This document shows, in pieces, positions 52,461 through 61,471 of a stretch of 64,000 nt of DNA. Position numbers and translations under genes: made by a program. The notes beneath the pieces are model-generated. The model did no database searches. It was not told the origin of the DNA and saw nothing but the letters and a program-made list of their open reading frames with translations. How positions within the stretch are numbered: position 1 is the stretch's first letter; the number at the start of each line of letters is the position of its first letter. Origin of the DNA: JANRJY01 sp033763735 (GTDB taxonomy: Bacteria > Bacteroidota > Bacteroidia > Cytophagales > UBA9547); NCBI GenBank assembly GCA_033763735.1, contig JANRJY010000064.1, positions 16,192 to 80,191 on the forward strand, given 5' to 3'.

Positions 52461-53117
52461 ATGAACATATTACTTCAACCTGGCAAAATATACCATATTT
52501 ATAACCATTCAGTAGGTGAAGCAAACTTATTCAGAAATGATAAAAACTTTGATTATTTCCTCAAAAAATATGCTCAATATATTTTTCCAATTTGTAAAAC
52601 TTATGCCTATTGTTTAATGCCAAATCATTTTCATATTATGATAAGGGTAAATGAAGAAGAAGAATTAGATACATATTATCATCAACTTCAAAAAATCAAA
52701 GAAGAAAATAATCAACTTAAATCTAAGCCAAGTAAACCAAAAACGACTAACATAATAGACTATCCTGATTTTGTTATGCAGCAATTTCAAAATATGTTTA
52801 ATGGTTATGCACAAGCGTATAATAAAATGTATAATAGAAAAGGCGCTTTATTTTTAGATTTTGTTAGGCGTAAAGAAATCTCTCACGAAAAATATTTTTC
52901 ACATTTGGTATACTATATTCATAACAATCCTGTTCATCACAAATTCTGCAAAAATATTGAAGATTGGAAATACAGCTCATACCACGCAATTGTAGGAGAT
53001 AAATACACTAAAATAGACAAAGAAGAGATTTTGAAATGGTTTGGAAGTATAGATTGGTTTAAAGAATTTCATGAAACTAAATACGACTCAGTTATATTCA
53101 AAGATTTCGATTTTTAA
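52461..53117 (+). CDS. REP-associated tyrosine transposase (RAYT, Y1/HUH family)
   Basis: The 218-residue protein has the IS200-like Y1 transposase fold. The HUH motif His56-Phe-His58 is in LMPNHFHIMI. The helix FNGYAQAYNKMYNRKGALF carries candidate nucleophile tyrosines (116, 120, 124), and YYIHNNPVHH with WKYSSYHAIVG is typical of RAYTs. These enzymes process single-stranded palindromes and are linked to the spread of REP sequences. Palindromes flank it directly at 52392-52424 and 53121-53159. All key motifs are present, so it may be active. Confidence 0.9.
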   Translation: MNILLQPGKIYHIYNHSVGEANLFRNDKNFDYFLKKYAQYIFPICKTYAYCLMPNHFHIMIRVNEEEELDTYYHQLQKIKEENNQLKSKPSKPKTTNIIDYPDFVMQQFQNMFNGYAQAYNKMYNRKGALFLDFVRRKEISHEKYFSHLVYYIHNNPVHHKFCKNIEDWKYSSYHAIVGDKYTKIDKEEILKWFGSIDWFKEFHETKYDSVIFKDFDF

Positions 53118-53120
53118 AGT

Positions 53121-53159
53121 TTAAACCATATAAAGGTTTTAAACTTTGATATGGTTTAA
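53121..53159. repeat. Imperfect palindrome downstream of the REP-type transposase
   Basis: TTAAACCATAT AAAGGTTT pairs with AAACTTTGATATGGTTTAA with one bulge and one mismatch. It shares the core AAAGGTTTTAAAC with the upstream palindrome but has different outer arms. Confidence 0.85.
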
Positions 53160-53240
53160 GTCAACAGTATATAAATCCAAATAATGGTTGTAAATAATAT
53201 TTGTTTTAATTTTTATAGATTTGGTCTCTATCTATAAAAA

Positions 53241-53551
53241 ATGAACATCGAAACTCAGAAACCAAAACCTGAATTAATAAGCGAATTTTTTGGGATGTTG
53301 ACTTTGCAGCTCTTGACTACGACAAATATGCCAATTTTGTAATAGAGCGTGTGTTTGAACGTGGTGATGTAGATGATATCCGAAATTGCAGAAGATATTA
53401 TGGAGAAGAAAAAGTAACATATGCTCTCTTAAACGCCAAATTTTTATCAGAAACAAGCATGTATCTTGCCAGTGAAGTTATTCAACGACCTTTAACAGAT
53501 TTCAGATGTTACATACTCAGACAGTCGAACCCCACACCTTTTCCATACTGA
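53241..53551 (+). pseudogene. DUF6922-like antitoxin gene with a -1 frameshift
   Basis: From ATG 53241 the frame reads MNIETQKPKPELISEFF, then runs into an early stop. The -1 frame from 53291 reads WDVDFAALDYDKYANFVIER and continues VFERGDVDDIRNCRRYYGEE to the stop at 53549-53551, which is the pattern of the DUF6922-type partner of AbiEii toxins. The switch falls on a run of six T at 53286-53291. One missing T, or slippage there, restores a full ~103-residue protein. It overlaps the toxin start by 46 bases, as is usual for the pair. Confidence 0.75.
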
Positions 53552-54134
53552 AAAAAAACTTATGGAAATTAGTGAACTAAGTGATTTCTACTTGGTTGGT
53601 GGCACTGGTTTATCGCTGCTTTATTGGCATAGAATTTCAAAGGATTTAGATTTATTTAGCAATCAACCTTTTGAAAATGATGAAATTATAAATGGATTGA
53701 AAGTAAAATATAAAGAAAAATTCGAATATAGATCAACTAACTTAAATTTTGGCATCTTTGAATTTGTTGAAGGTGTGAAAGTAGATTTGGTTTTCTTCAC
53801 TCACCCCTTAATAAAACCTACAATTGAAATACACGGAATCAGGGTGTTTTCTATAGAGGATATCATTGCCATGAATGTGCAGGCAGTTTTGGGTAGAGCC
53901 AAGAAAAAGGATTTCTGGGATATTGCAGAGCAGTTACAACATTTTTCTCTAGCGGACTTTATTCAGTTTCATAAACAAAAATATGCCACTCAAAACCTAA
54001 TAATTACTGTCCCTCAGGCAATTACTTATTTTGCAGATGCAGAGGAAACCCCTGACCCAATTAGTCTTAAAGGTCAAACATGGGAAACAATTAAGCAAAT
54101 TATTGGAAAAAAAGTGTCAGAATATTTATTATAA
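53506..54134 (+). pseudogene. AbiEii/AbiGii-type nucleotidyltransferase toxin gene with a -1 frameshift
   Basis: ATG 53506 begins MLHTQTVEPHTFSILKK, the standard N-terminus of this family, but the frame is broken at a run of eight A (53551-53558). The -1 frame continues LMEISELSDFYLVGGTGLSL to a stop at 54134. The nucleotidyltransferase site LVGGTGLSL...HRISKDLDLF is intact. The junction contains A AAA AAC in the right phase for -1 slippage. A separate ATG at 53562 could express a shorter 190-residue form that keeps the catalytic core. Either the pair has decayed, or the shift is used or is a sequencing error. Confidence 0.78.
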
Positions 54135-54161
54135 AATTTTAGGATCCATTATAATTTCCAG

Positions 54162-55607
54162 CTACACCAATATACTTTTAACTACTTTACCATGTACATC
54201 GGTGAGTCGGTAACGGCGACCTTGATGTTTGAAAGTTAGTTTTTCATGGTCGATGCCCATTAGGTGCATGGCAGTAGCCTGAAAATCATGTACATGTACC
54301 GGATCGCGAAGGATATTGTATGAGAAATCATCTGTTTCGCCATAACTCATACCGGGTTTAACGCCTCCACCTGCCATCCACATGGTAAAGCAACGAGGGT
54401 GGTGATCGCGGCCAAACTTGTCTTTTGCCAGATTGCCCTGACAATAATTGGTCCTGCCAAACTCCCCTCCCCATACGACTAATGTTTCGTCCAACAAGCC
54501 TCTTCGTTTTAGGTCCACAACCAATGCTGCACCTGCCTGATCCACATCTTTGCATTGACCTTCAATAGCACCCATTAATGCCCCATGTTGATCCCAGCCT
54601 TGGTGATAAAGTTGAATGAATTTAACACCTTTTTCAGCCAACTTCCGTGCCAATATGCAGTTAGCAGCGAAAGTTCCGGGGGTACGGCTATCTTCACCAT
54701 ACAGTTCAAAAGTTTCGTTAGGCTCATCTTTGAGACTCATAGCTTCAGGAACGGAGGTTTGCATTTTGTATGCCATTTCGTATTGAGCAATTCTTGATTC
54801 AATTTCCGGATCGCTTACTTGTTGCATATGCAAGTGATTCAAATCACTCAAATAATCAAGCATTTTTCTGCGTTCATCTCTGCTAAGTCCTTCAGGATCA
54901 TTCAAATATACTACAGGGTCCTTGCCTGACCGAAATTGCACTCCTTGATGTAATGAAGGCAAAAATCCACTTCCCCACAATCGGGCATATAATGGTTGGG
55001 CTTGTCCTTTTTTTCCTTTAGATAGCAATACGCTAAATGCAGGCAGATCTTTGTTTTCGGAACCAAGTCCATAACTTATCCACGATCCAAACGAAGGTCG
55101 GCCGGCAATTTGCGATCCGGATTGAAAAAAAGTAATAGCAGGGTCATGATTAATGGCCTCTGTGTGCATGGATTTGACGAAACATAATTCATCCACAATT
55201 CGTGACGTGTATGGCATCAATTCGCTTACCCAAGCTCCGCTTTTACCATATTGTGCAAATTTGTAATAACTAGGCACCAGTGGCAATGATTTTTGATTGG
55301 CCGTCATACCGGTGAGTCGTTGCCCTTGGCGTACACTTTCAGGCAAATCCTGTCCAAACATTTTTTCTAATTTGGGTTTGTAGTCGAAAAGTTCAATTTG
55401 GGAGGGTCCGCCATTTTGAAATAAATAAATGATTCGCTTTGCTTTGGGTGCAAAGTGTGGCGCACCCAGTATCCCTTTAATACCTGTTCCGGGAGTGCCT
55501 GCAAACAAATCGCCACCCGGCAATAACGTACCCAATGCCAATGCACCAAGAGAAAGTGTTGACTTAAACAAAAATTCTCTTCTGTCAATATCCTGAATTG
55601 ATTTCAT
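54162..55607 (-). CDS. DUF1501 family protein (Tat-exported, sulfatase-like fold)
   Basis: The 481-residue protein begins with a twin-arginine signal (DRREFLFKSTLSLGALALG). It has the DUF1501 pattern: APKAKRIIYLFQNGGPSQIE, GKSGAWVSELMPYTSRI, SMHTEAINHDPAITFFQSG, GVKFIQLYHQGWDQHG, VVWGGEFGRTN and GRDHHPRCFTMWMAGGGVK. The fold is alkaline-phosphatase/sulfatase-like and the His and Asp residues suggest a metal site. It is encoded 12 bases after its usual partner, the DUF1549/DUF1553 protein. The reaction is unknown. Confidence 0.93.
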   Translation of the reverse strand: MKSIQDIDRREFLFKSTLSLGALALGTLLPGGDLFAGTPGTGIKGILGAPHFAPKAKRIIYLFQNGGPSQIELFDYKPKLEKMFGQDLPESVRQGQRLTGMTANQKSLPLVPSYYKFAQYGKSGAWVSELMPYTSRIVDELCFVKSMHTEAINHDPAITFFQSGSQIAGRPSFGSWISYGLGSENKDLPAFSVLLSKGKKGQAQPLYARLWGSGFLPSLHQGVQFRSGKDPVVYLNDPEGLSRDERRKMLDYLSDLNHLHMQQVSDPEIESRIAQYEMAYKMQTSVPEAMSLKDEPNETFELYGEDSRTPGTFAANCILARKLAEKGVKFIQLYHQGWDQHGALMGAIEGQCKDVDQAGAALVVDLKRRGLLDETLVVWGGEFGRTNYCQGNLAKDKFGRDHHPRCFTMWMAGGGVKPGMSYGETDDFSYNILRDPVHVHDFQATAMHLMGIDHEKLTFKHQGRRYRLTDVHGKVVKSILV

Positions 55608-55619
55608 AGTAGTAACTGA

Positions 55620-58600
55620 TTATTCTCTGGTTAAAGTTTCATCAAGATTGTAAACGGTATGCGCTACTAAAGCAAGTGCTGCAACCGTTTTCTTATCGAT
55701 ATTATTTGGGAATGGGTAAACCCCTGCCTTAATTATTTTCTCTGCTTTGTGAGAGGTGATTTTTGATTTGAAATCCTCAAATTGCTTTAATAATATCTTT
55801 CTTTCCATTTCAGAAGGCTTTCGTTGCAAAATGGATTCAAATACTTCATCAATTGGCGAATTGGATTTGGATGTTACTACCCGCTGAGCCAATACTCTGG
55901 CACACTCCATAAATTGTGGATCGTTAAGTGTGGTAAGCGCTTGCAAAGGGGTGTTGGTAATTTGGCGTTTGACTTGACAGCTGAACCTTTCAGGGCCATC
56001 AAATGCATTGAAAGAAGGATGCGGAGAAGTACGTTTGATATAAATATACATACTTCTTCGGTAGATTTCGGGGGCTTGATCCGCTTCATAATAATTATTG
56101 ACCGGACTTTCCGTTTTCTCCTCCCATAGTCCATCGGGTTGATAGGGCTTAAAACTAGGGCCTCCGATTTGCTGATACAATAATTGACTGGAAGTAAGCG
56201 CAAGGTCTCGTACCATTTCGTATGGCATACGATATCTATTAGCTCTGGAAAGCAAGATGTTTTGTGGATCTTTTTGGAAATTATCCATATTGACATCCGA
56301 TGATTGTCGGTAAGTGGCAGACATTGCCATCATTTTGAGTAGTGCTTTTACATCCCAATTATGTTCAACAAACCATATGCTTAGCCAATCCAAAAGCTCC
56401 GGATGAGAAGGGTTACTTCCCTGATTTCCAAAATCACCCGAAGAATAAACTAATCCATTACCAAACATCAATTGCCAATATCTATTGACTGTCACCCTTG
56501 ACACCAATGGGTTTTTAGTATCCGTAAGCCACGATGCAAGACCTAATCTGTTTTTGGGAAGCTTATTGTCAAACGGCAGAATAGCATTGATGGCACCTTC
56601 TTCAACTTTTTCTTTGGGTGCATCATACACACCTCTTTCCAAAACATAGGTTTCTCTTTTTTCAGGTCTATCTTTCATCACTTTGATTTCACGTAAGGGC
56701 AGAATTATATTATTTTCTTCTTCTCTAAAGGATTGAAGTTTTGAAAAAGTATGAGTGTATTCGGCACTCAGGTTTCTTGCATAAAGCATATTGAGATCCT
56801 CTTTTTGCCATTGCTTTTTTTGCAGAGCATCTTTAAGAGAAATGGATGCATAATCTGCATAGATTTCAATTGGCGTTAGATCTATATTATATATTTTGAT
56901 TTCATCCAGTTTGCCATTGTACAAAGGCTGAACCCCCTGATCGCTTCTTCCTCCGGGAACGAAATAATGCGTTTTGGAGTACCAGGCTTTAAAACTTAGC
57001 TGACGAAGTATTTTGGTCTCTTTTTGTGTTAAAGGTCTTTTCTTTTGAAGATTGCTATAATACATAAATTCTTTCCGATCTTGCTCTAAAGTGAACGTTC
57101 GAATACTTCGATACAAATTGTCTACCACTGTTTTGGTTTCTGTTTTATTGCCATTCAAATACACACTTATCCCTTTGGATTTGCTTGAACCATCATAGGT
57201 AAATGCCACATGTTGCCATTTTTTTGGTGTTATTGAATCGTTGGTTATCACTGAAATTGCGTTTGAAGGCCAGGAATTTGAGATTCGTACCTGAATTTTG
57301 CCACCTATGCAGAGCAATTCATACCCTCTAAAACCATTGTAGGTGCTGGCACAATTAGCCAATAGCGTATAGCCTTTAGCCACATTATCAGGAACATACA
57401 CCCACATACTCACACTAAAAGGATCGCTTCTTTCAAAGTTGTGAATCATTTCCTTGATGGTGACCCTATCGTCACCTATTATTGAAAGTCCTTTGCCTTT
57501 ATATCCGGTTGTATAAGCTGTAGAAGCCGATAATTTGCCTATTGAATCATTATTGATTCCATATATCGTACTGTCTTTGTAACTTTTGGGCTCGAAGCCA
57601 AAGTATCCAACCAAATATTTGTTTAACAAACTATCATTGGGTTTGGCAAGTAATTGTTGGTCCGGATTGGGAATGGATAATTTGGATATTATGTCATTGA
57701 GTTTGTTTTGTTGAATTTCCTGGTTTTTACGACTGGCTATTAGCTTTTTCTCAACCAGGTCATCCATTAGCAACATTGTGGGTCCGGTGCTATTTTCGTA
57801 CAAATTTCCTTTACCTTGTTCATCTAACTGGTTGAAAAAAGATGAAAATTGATAAAACTCTTTCTGCGAAATAGGGTCGTATTTATGATCGTGACAGCGA
57901 CTGCATTCAATAGTAAGCGCCAAAAAAGCCTTTCCTGTGGTCACAACCCTGTCAAGCACATACTCCGTTCTAAACTCCTCATCAATGATTCCTCCTTCCG
58001 CATTGATCATATGGTTACGATGAAAGCCTGTGGCTAATATTTGATCACGTGTTGCATTGGGCAATAAATCACCTGCCATTTGCTCTGTAATAAACTGATT
58101 ATAAGGCATGTTTTTATTAAAAGCCCTTATCGCCCAGTCGCGCCAAGGCCACATTTCGCTATCTCCATCGTCCTGAAAACCGTGGCTATCGGCATATCGG
58201 GCCACATCACACCATTCATTTGCCATCCTTTCACCATATGATGGGCTATTCAATAGGGCATCGACCAAATTTTCGTAGGCCTTTGGTGAAGAATCGTTCA
58301 AATATTTGTTTAATAAATTTTTATTAGGAGGCAATCCTGTCAGGTCAAATGCTACCCTACGCGCCAATTTTACTTTGTCGGCTTCCTTTGACGGTTTGAG
58401 ACCACTTTTCTCTAATTTTTCTAATACAAATGCATCTATTTCATTTTTCACCCAACCCGACGTTACAGGCTTAGGGACTGAATATTTTTGCGGAGGAATG
58501 AAAGCCCAATGAGGCTTAAACACCGCTCCTTGTTTAACCCATTTAATAAACAGTGCTTTTTGCAAATCGGTCATTTTCAAATTAGAAGATGGCAGAGGCA

Positions 58601-58946
58601 TTATTTTGTCAGGGTCATTGCTAAGAATACGTGCAATGGCTTCAGACTGATGAGGTTTGCCTGCAACTAAGGCGTAATTACCATTAACTTTTTTGAAAGC
58701 TTCCTCTGCGGTATGCATAGCAAGTCCGGCCTCTCTTTTGTTTTTGTCCGGACCATGGCACACCAAACAATTATCCGACATAAGCGGACGAATGTGTATA
58801 TTATAGTCAACTACTTCTGGCAAACTGTCCTTTTTTGCTTCTAATAGTGCCTCAATCTGCGCTTCAGAGACAACTGTTTTGTTACAGGAAAATAATGCAA
58901 AACCAAAAACCACTATTAATAAGTTCTTTAAAATTGTATTAGACAT
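55620..58946 (-). CDS. PSCyt1/DUF1549/DUF1553 lipoprotein with an inserted LamG-like domain
   Basis: The protein has about 1108 residues with a lipoprotein signal (VVFGFALFSC, lipobox Cys). An N-terminal cytochrome (CLVCHGPD) is followed by DUF1549 with GLPPNKNLLNKYL, ARYADSHGFQDD and the second heme-like motif ECSRCHDHKYDPIS. A concanavalin/LamG-like region covers about 440-710 (DPFSVSMWVYVPDN, KLDEIKIYNIDLTP). DUF1553 is C-terminal (NRYWQLMFGNGLVYSSGDFG, CQVKRQITNTPLQALTTLND). I chose ATG 58946, which places the lipobox correctly. It probably acts on a polysaccharide together with the DUF1501 protein. Confidence 0.92.
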   Translation of the reverse strand: MSNTILKNLLIVVFGFALFSCNKTVVSEAQIEALLEAKKDSLPEVVDYNIHIRPLMSDNCLVCHGPDKNKREAGLAMHTAEEAFKKVNGNYALVAGKPHQSEAIARILSNDPDKIMPLPSSNLKMTDLQKALFIKWVKQGAVFKPHWAFIPPQKYSVPKPVTSGWVKNEIDAFVLEKLEKSGLKPSKEADKVKLARRVAFDLTGLPPNKNLLNKYLNDSSPKAYENLVDALLNSPSYGERMANEWCDVARYADSHGFQDDGDSEMWPWRDWAIRAFNKNMPYNQFITEQMAGDLLPNATRDQILATGFHRNHMINAEGGIIDEEFRTEYVLDRVVTTGKAFLALTIECSRCHDHKYDPISQKEFYQFSSFFNQLDEQGKGNLYENSTGPTMLLMDDLVEKKLIASRKNQEIQQNKLNDIISKLSIPNPDQQLLAKPNDSLLNKYLVGYFGFEPKSYKDSTIYGINNDSIGKLSASTAYTTGYKGKGLSIIGDDRVTIKEMIHNFERSDPFSVSMWVYVPDNVAKGYTLLANCASTYNGFRGYELLCIGGKIQVRISNSWPSNAISVITNDSITPKKWQHVAFTYDGSSKSKGISVYLNGNKTETKTVVDNLYRSIRTFTLEQDRKEFMYYSNLQKKRPLTQKETKILRQLSFKAWYSKTHYFVPGGRSDQGVQPLYNGKLDEIKIYNIDLTPIEIYADYASISLKDALQKKQWQKEDLNMLYARNLSAEYTHTFSKLQSFREEENNIILPLREIKVMKDRPEKRETYVLERGVYDAPKEKVEEGAINAILPFDNKLPKNRLGLASWLTDTKNPLVSRVTVNRYWQLMFGNGLVYSSGDFGNQGSNPSHPELLDWLSIWFVEHNWDVKALLKMMAMSATYRQSSDVNMDNFQKDPQNILLSRANRYRMPYEMVRDLALTSSQLLYQQIGGPSFKPYQPDGLWEEKTESPVNNYYEADQAPEIYRRSMYIYIKRTSPHPSFNAFDGPERFSCQVKRQITNTPLQALTTLNDPQFMECARVLAQRVVTSKSNSPIDEVFESILQRKPSEMERKILLKQFEDFKSKITSHKAEKIIKAGVYPFPNNIDKKTVAALALVAHTVYNLDETLTRE

Positions 58947-58985
58947 ATTATTTAAACCTAAATATTGAAACATACATTTAAATAT

Positions 58986-59927
58986 TTATTTGGAATTAAG
59001 CCAAACAACAGTTTGTTCTGATTTGTGATTTTGACCAATTACGTCTTTATACAATTCCGGACGTCTTGCTTTTAAATATCTATATCCTCCTGCTTTAGTG
59101 AGTTTGTCAGGTGTAAGGGTAGCAGTGACAAATCCATCTTCAAACGAACGACATTCAGCAATTATATCGCCATATGGGTCAATAATCATAGACAAACCAT
59201 TTTTCAATTGGTCACCATCCATCCCAATTGGGTTTGAAAACACCGCATAAATGGCATTATCGTAGGCTCTTGCAGGCAACCATTTCATTAACCAACCTCT
59301 GCCTTTCATTCCATCAAATTCAAGGCGTAATGAAGTAGGATCAGCTTCGCGATTTTCCCATAGTTTTACATCTACAAAACCTGCACCCGGTCGCGTAGAA
59401 GGGGTACACATAGTAACATGTGGCATGAAAATGATATCTGCTCCCAGTAGTTTTGTAGCTCGAACATTCTCAATTATGTTATTATCGTAACAAATCAAAA
59501 TGCCGCATTTCCAACCCAGTAAATCAAAAACACAATAATTATCTCCTGGAAGTAAGTGAGGATTAATAAAGGGATGTAGTTTTCGGAATTTAGCAACCAA
59601 TCCATTTTTATCAACACAAACATGTGCTTTGTATAAATTCTGATTTTCATCTTTTTCAAATAAACCAGCTAAAATTGCAATGTTGTTTTGTTTAGCAATT
59701 TCAGTGAGTCTTAAAATGCTTTCACCACTTGGGATTATTTCAGCTATGTCAAGCATTTGTTCTTTGGATAAGTTTCTTGCAAATGTGTATCCAGTAATAG
59801 AGCACTCATGAAAGGCTATAACATCTGAACCTTCTGATGCCGCTTTTTTGGAAAGCTTTTCTATGATAGAGAGATTGTAATTTTTGTCACCACTTCTATT
59901 TTCAAATTGTGCTGTTGATATTTTCAT
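58986..59927 (-). CDS. Carbon-nitrogen hydrolase (nitrilase superfamily)
   Basis: The 313-residue protein has the Glu-Lys-Cys triad: Glu41 in AFHECSITGY, Lys116 in FRKLHPF and Cys146 in GILICYDNN. There is no signal peptide, so it acts in the cytoplasm, probably hydrolysing an amide or nitrile. It sits third-to-last in the operon running from the membrane cytochrome gene to the DUF1501 gene. Confidence 0.92.
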   Translation of the reverse strand: MKISTAQFENRSGDKNYNLSIIEKLSKKAASEGSDVIAFHECSITGYTFARNLSKEQMLDIAEIIPSGESILRLTEIAKQNNIAILAGLFEKDENQNLYKAHVCVDKNGLVAKFRKLHPFINPHLLPGDNYCVFDLLGWKCGILICYDNNIIENVRATKLLGADIIFMPHVTMCTPSTRPGAGFVDVKLWENREADPTSLRLEFDGMKGRGWLMKWLPARAYDNAIYAVFSNPIGMDGDQLKNGLSMIIDPYGDIIAECRSFEDGFVTATLTPDKLTKAGGYRYLKARRPELYKDVIGQNHKSEQTVVWLNSK

Positions 59928-59947
59928 AACTAATTATTTTTGCTTCA

Positions 59948-61327
59948 TTACTTTTTAACTACTGGATTATTAAAATTGGAGTACGCATCAAGAACTACTT
60001 GCACGTTTGGATTTGATTTTTGCCATTTTTCTTTTCCTTTCTCTGTCACCTTTGTATTCCACAAATACACATTTTTCAACTTTTTACTTTTCAAATTTTT
60101 CAAACATTCATCCGTCACTTTGGTATCATACAAATTGATGGTTTCAAGGTTGTTTAACGTTTGAATAGGGCTCAAATCAACATCTTTCAAATTAGTGTGC
60201 TGCAATTGAAGCATTATCAAGTTTTTCATTTTGGCAATCACTTCCAAACTGCTTTTTGTGATTTTCGAACCCGATAAGTCAAGCATAACGATGTGATTTG
60301 CTGCATCAGCCAGCAATTTGGTATCGGGATCATTCCATTCTGTTTTGTTATTAATCAACCGTACATCGATATAATTGGAAGTTTGATTCAAAGGCGTAAG
60401 AACCAATCCTTTATCGATTATTTTTTGAATGGTAATAGGAGCAAGTGGATTAATGGCAGGTAAGGTATCTTTTGATTCGTTCGAAACAATCCCATCAATA
60501 TAAAAGGATAGCAATGCATCGAACTTTTGTAATTCTTTAAGTTCAGATAACTTTTGATTTTCATTCGCTCCTTCAAGAATCCAGGCTTCAATGATTTTAA
60601 TTTCCTGCTCATTTAAGGGGTTTTTCCCTTTGGGAGGCATAGCACGTTTCTCAACCGGATCAAGCGTAATTAGCTTATATAACTCACTATGCAATGCATC
60701 CCCAGCTTTAACCACTTGCCCACTTTCTCCACCTTTCATCAACTGGGTAAAAGAGTCCAGTCTTAAATCTCCTTTTTTCTTTCCCGAATGATGACAGCTG
60801 ATACATTTGGAATTGAAAACCTGTTGAATTACATCTCTGTATACCAAAGCGTCACCAAATGTTACTTTAACAATAGGTTTTCCATCAGCAGAAGCTTGTT
60901 CAACTTCAAAATAATTTTCGCCATGCGTAAGCGAGCCTCCATAATGCCCAACAATGGAAATAAGAACAAGATGAGCTATTAACAAAAGCCTATTTAATAA
61001 TTTATAAAAATTGTTTTTGGTAAAGAAAATTATCCAAATCGACCAAATGAATGATAAAGCACAGAATGCAAATCCGGTATACATGTGATAGTCAAGTAGC
61101 TGTCCTTCATATCCACCGCTAAGGCTTAATAAATATCCTGCTATACTTGAAACCACAGAAGAAAGAAACAAAAATCCGACCAGATACTTGCGGGGTTCCA
61201 TGTATTGGATAAATTTTCGATCGATAAGCTCCAGAACTACAGCAAAAAACACAAACCCAATCGGTAAGTGCACAAAAAGTGGGTGAAATTTTGAAAAAAG
61301 CTGTAGCCAATAATCGAAGTCAAGCAT
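59948..61327 (-). CDS. DUF2231-like membrane protein with cytochrome c and leucine-rich C-terminal region
   Basis: The 459-residue protein has about four membrane helices in the first ~145 residues (FHPLFVHLPIGFVFFAVVLEL, a DUF2231 pattern). A planctomycete-type cytochrome with CISCHHSGKKKGDLRL follows, then a C-terminal leucine-rich stretch (HIVMLDLSGSKITKSSLEVI, LQHTNLKDVDLSPIQTLNNL). I start at ATG 61327 (MLDFDYWLQLFSKFHPLF); an upstream start would add 34 unsupported residues. It is the first gene of the operon and may anchor the redox chain. The regulator-like gene at 61472 faces away from it. Confidence 0.87.
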   Translation of the reverse strand: MLDFDYWLQLFSKFHPLFVHLPIGFVFFAVVLELIDRKFIQYMEPRKYLVGFLFLSSVVSSIAGYLLSLSGGYEGQLLDYHMYTGFAFCALSFIWSIWIIFFTKNNFYKLLNRLLLIAHLVLISIVGHYGGSLTHGENYFEVEQASADGKPIVKVTFGDALVYRDVIQQVFNSKCISCHHSGKKKGDLRLDSFTQLMKGGESGQVVKAGDALHSELYKLITLDPVEKRAMPPKGKNPLNEQEIKIIEAWILEGANENQKLSELKELQKFDALLSFYIDGIVSNESKDTLPAINPLAPITIQKIIDKGLVLTPLNQTSNYIDVRLINNKTEWNDPDTKLLADAANHIVMLDLSGSKITKSSLEVIAKMKNLIMLQLQHTNLKDVDLSPIQTLNNLETINLYDTKVTDECLKNLKSKKLKNVYLWNTKVTEKGKEKWQKSNPNVQVVLDAYSNFNNPVVKK

Positions 61328-61471
61328 TGCGAAATTGAATTTTTTGAATGAAAACTTAGATAAAGCTAATGCAAATACTTTTGTTGAAGCATTGATTGAT
61401 TGAGCAGTATCTATTAACTTGCTAGGCAAATGTTGGGCAAATTTGTAATCCTTTGTAAATCAAATTTTTAA

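Noticed and set aside
53351..53551. Separate 66-codon gene
   Set aside because: It is the second half of the frameshifted DUF6922-like gene; the matching N-terminal part lies upstream in the other frame.
55877..56296. 139-codon frame within the DUF1553 gene
   Set aside because: It is an alternative frame of the same strand inside a well-supported domain.
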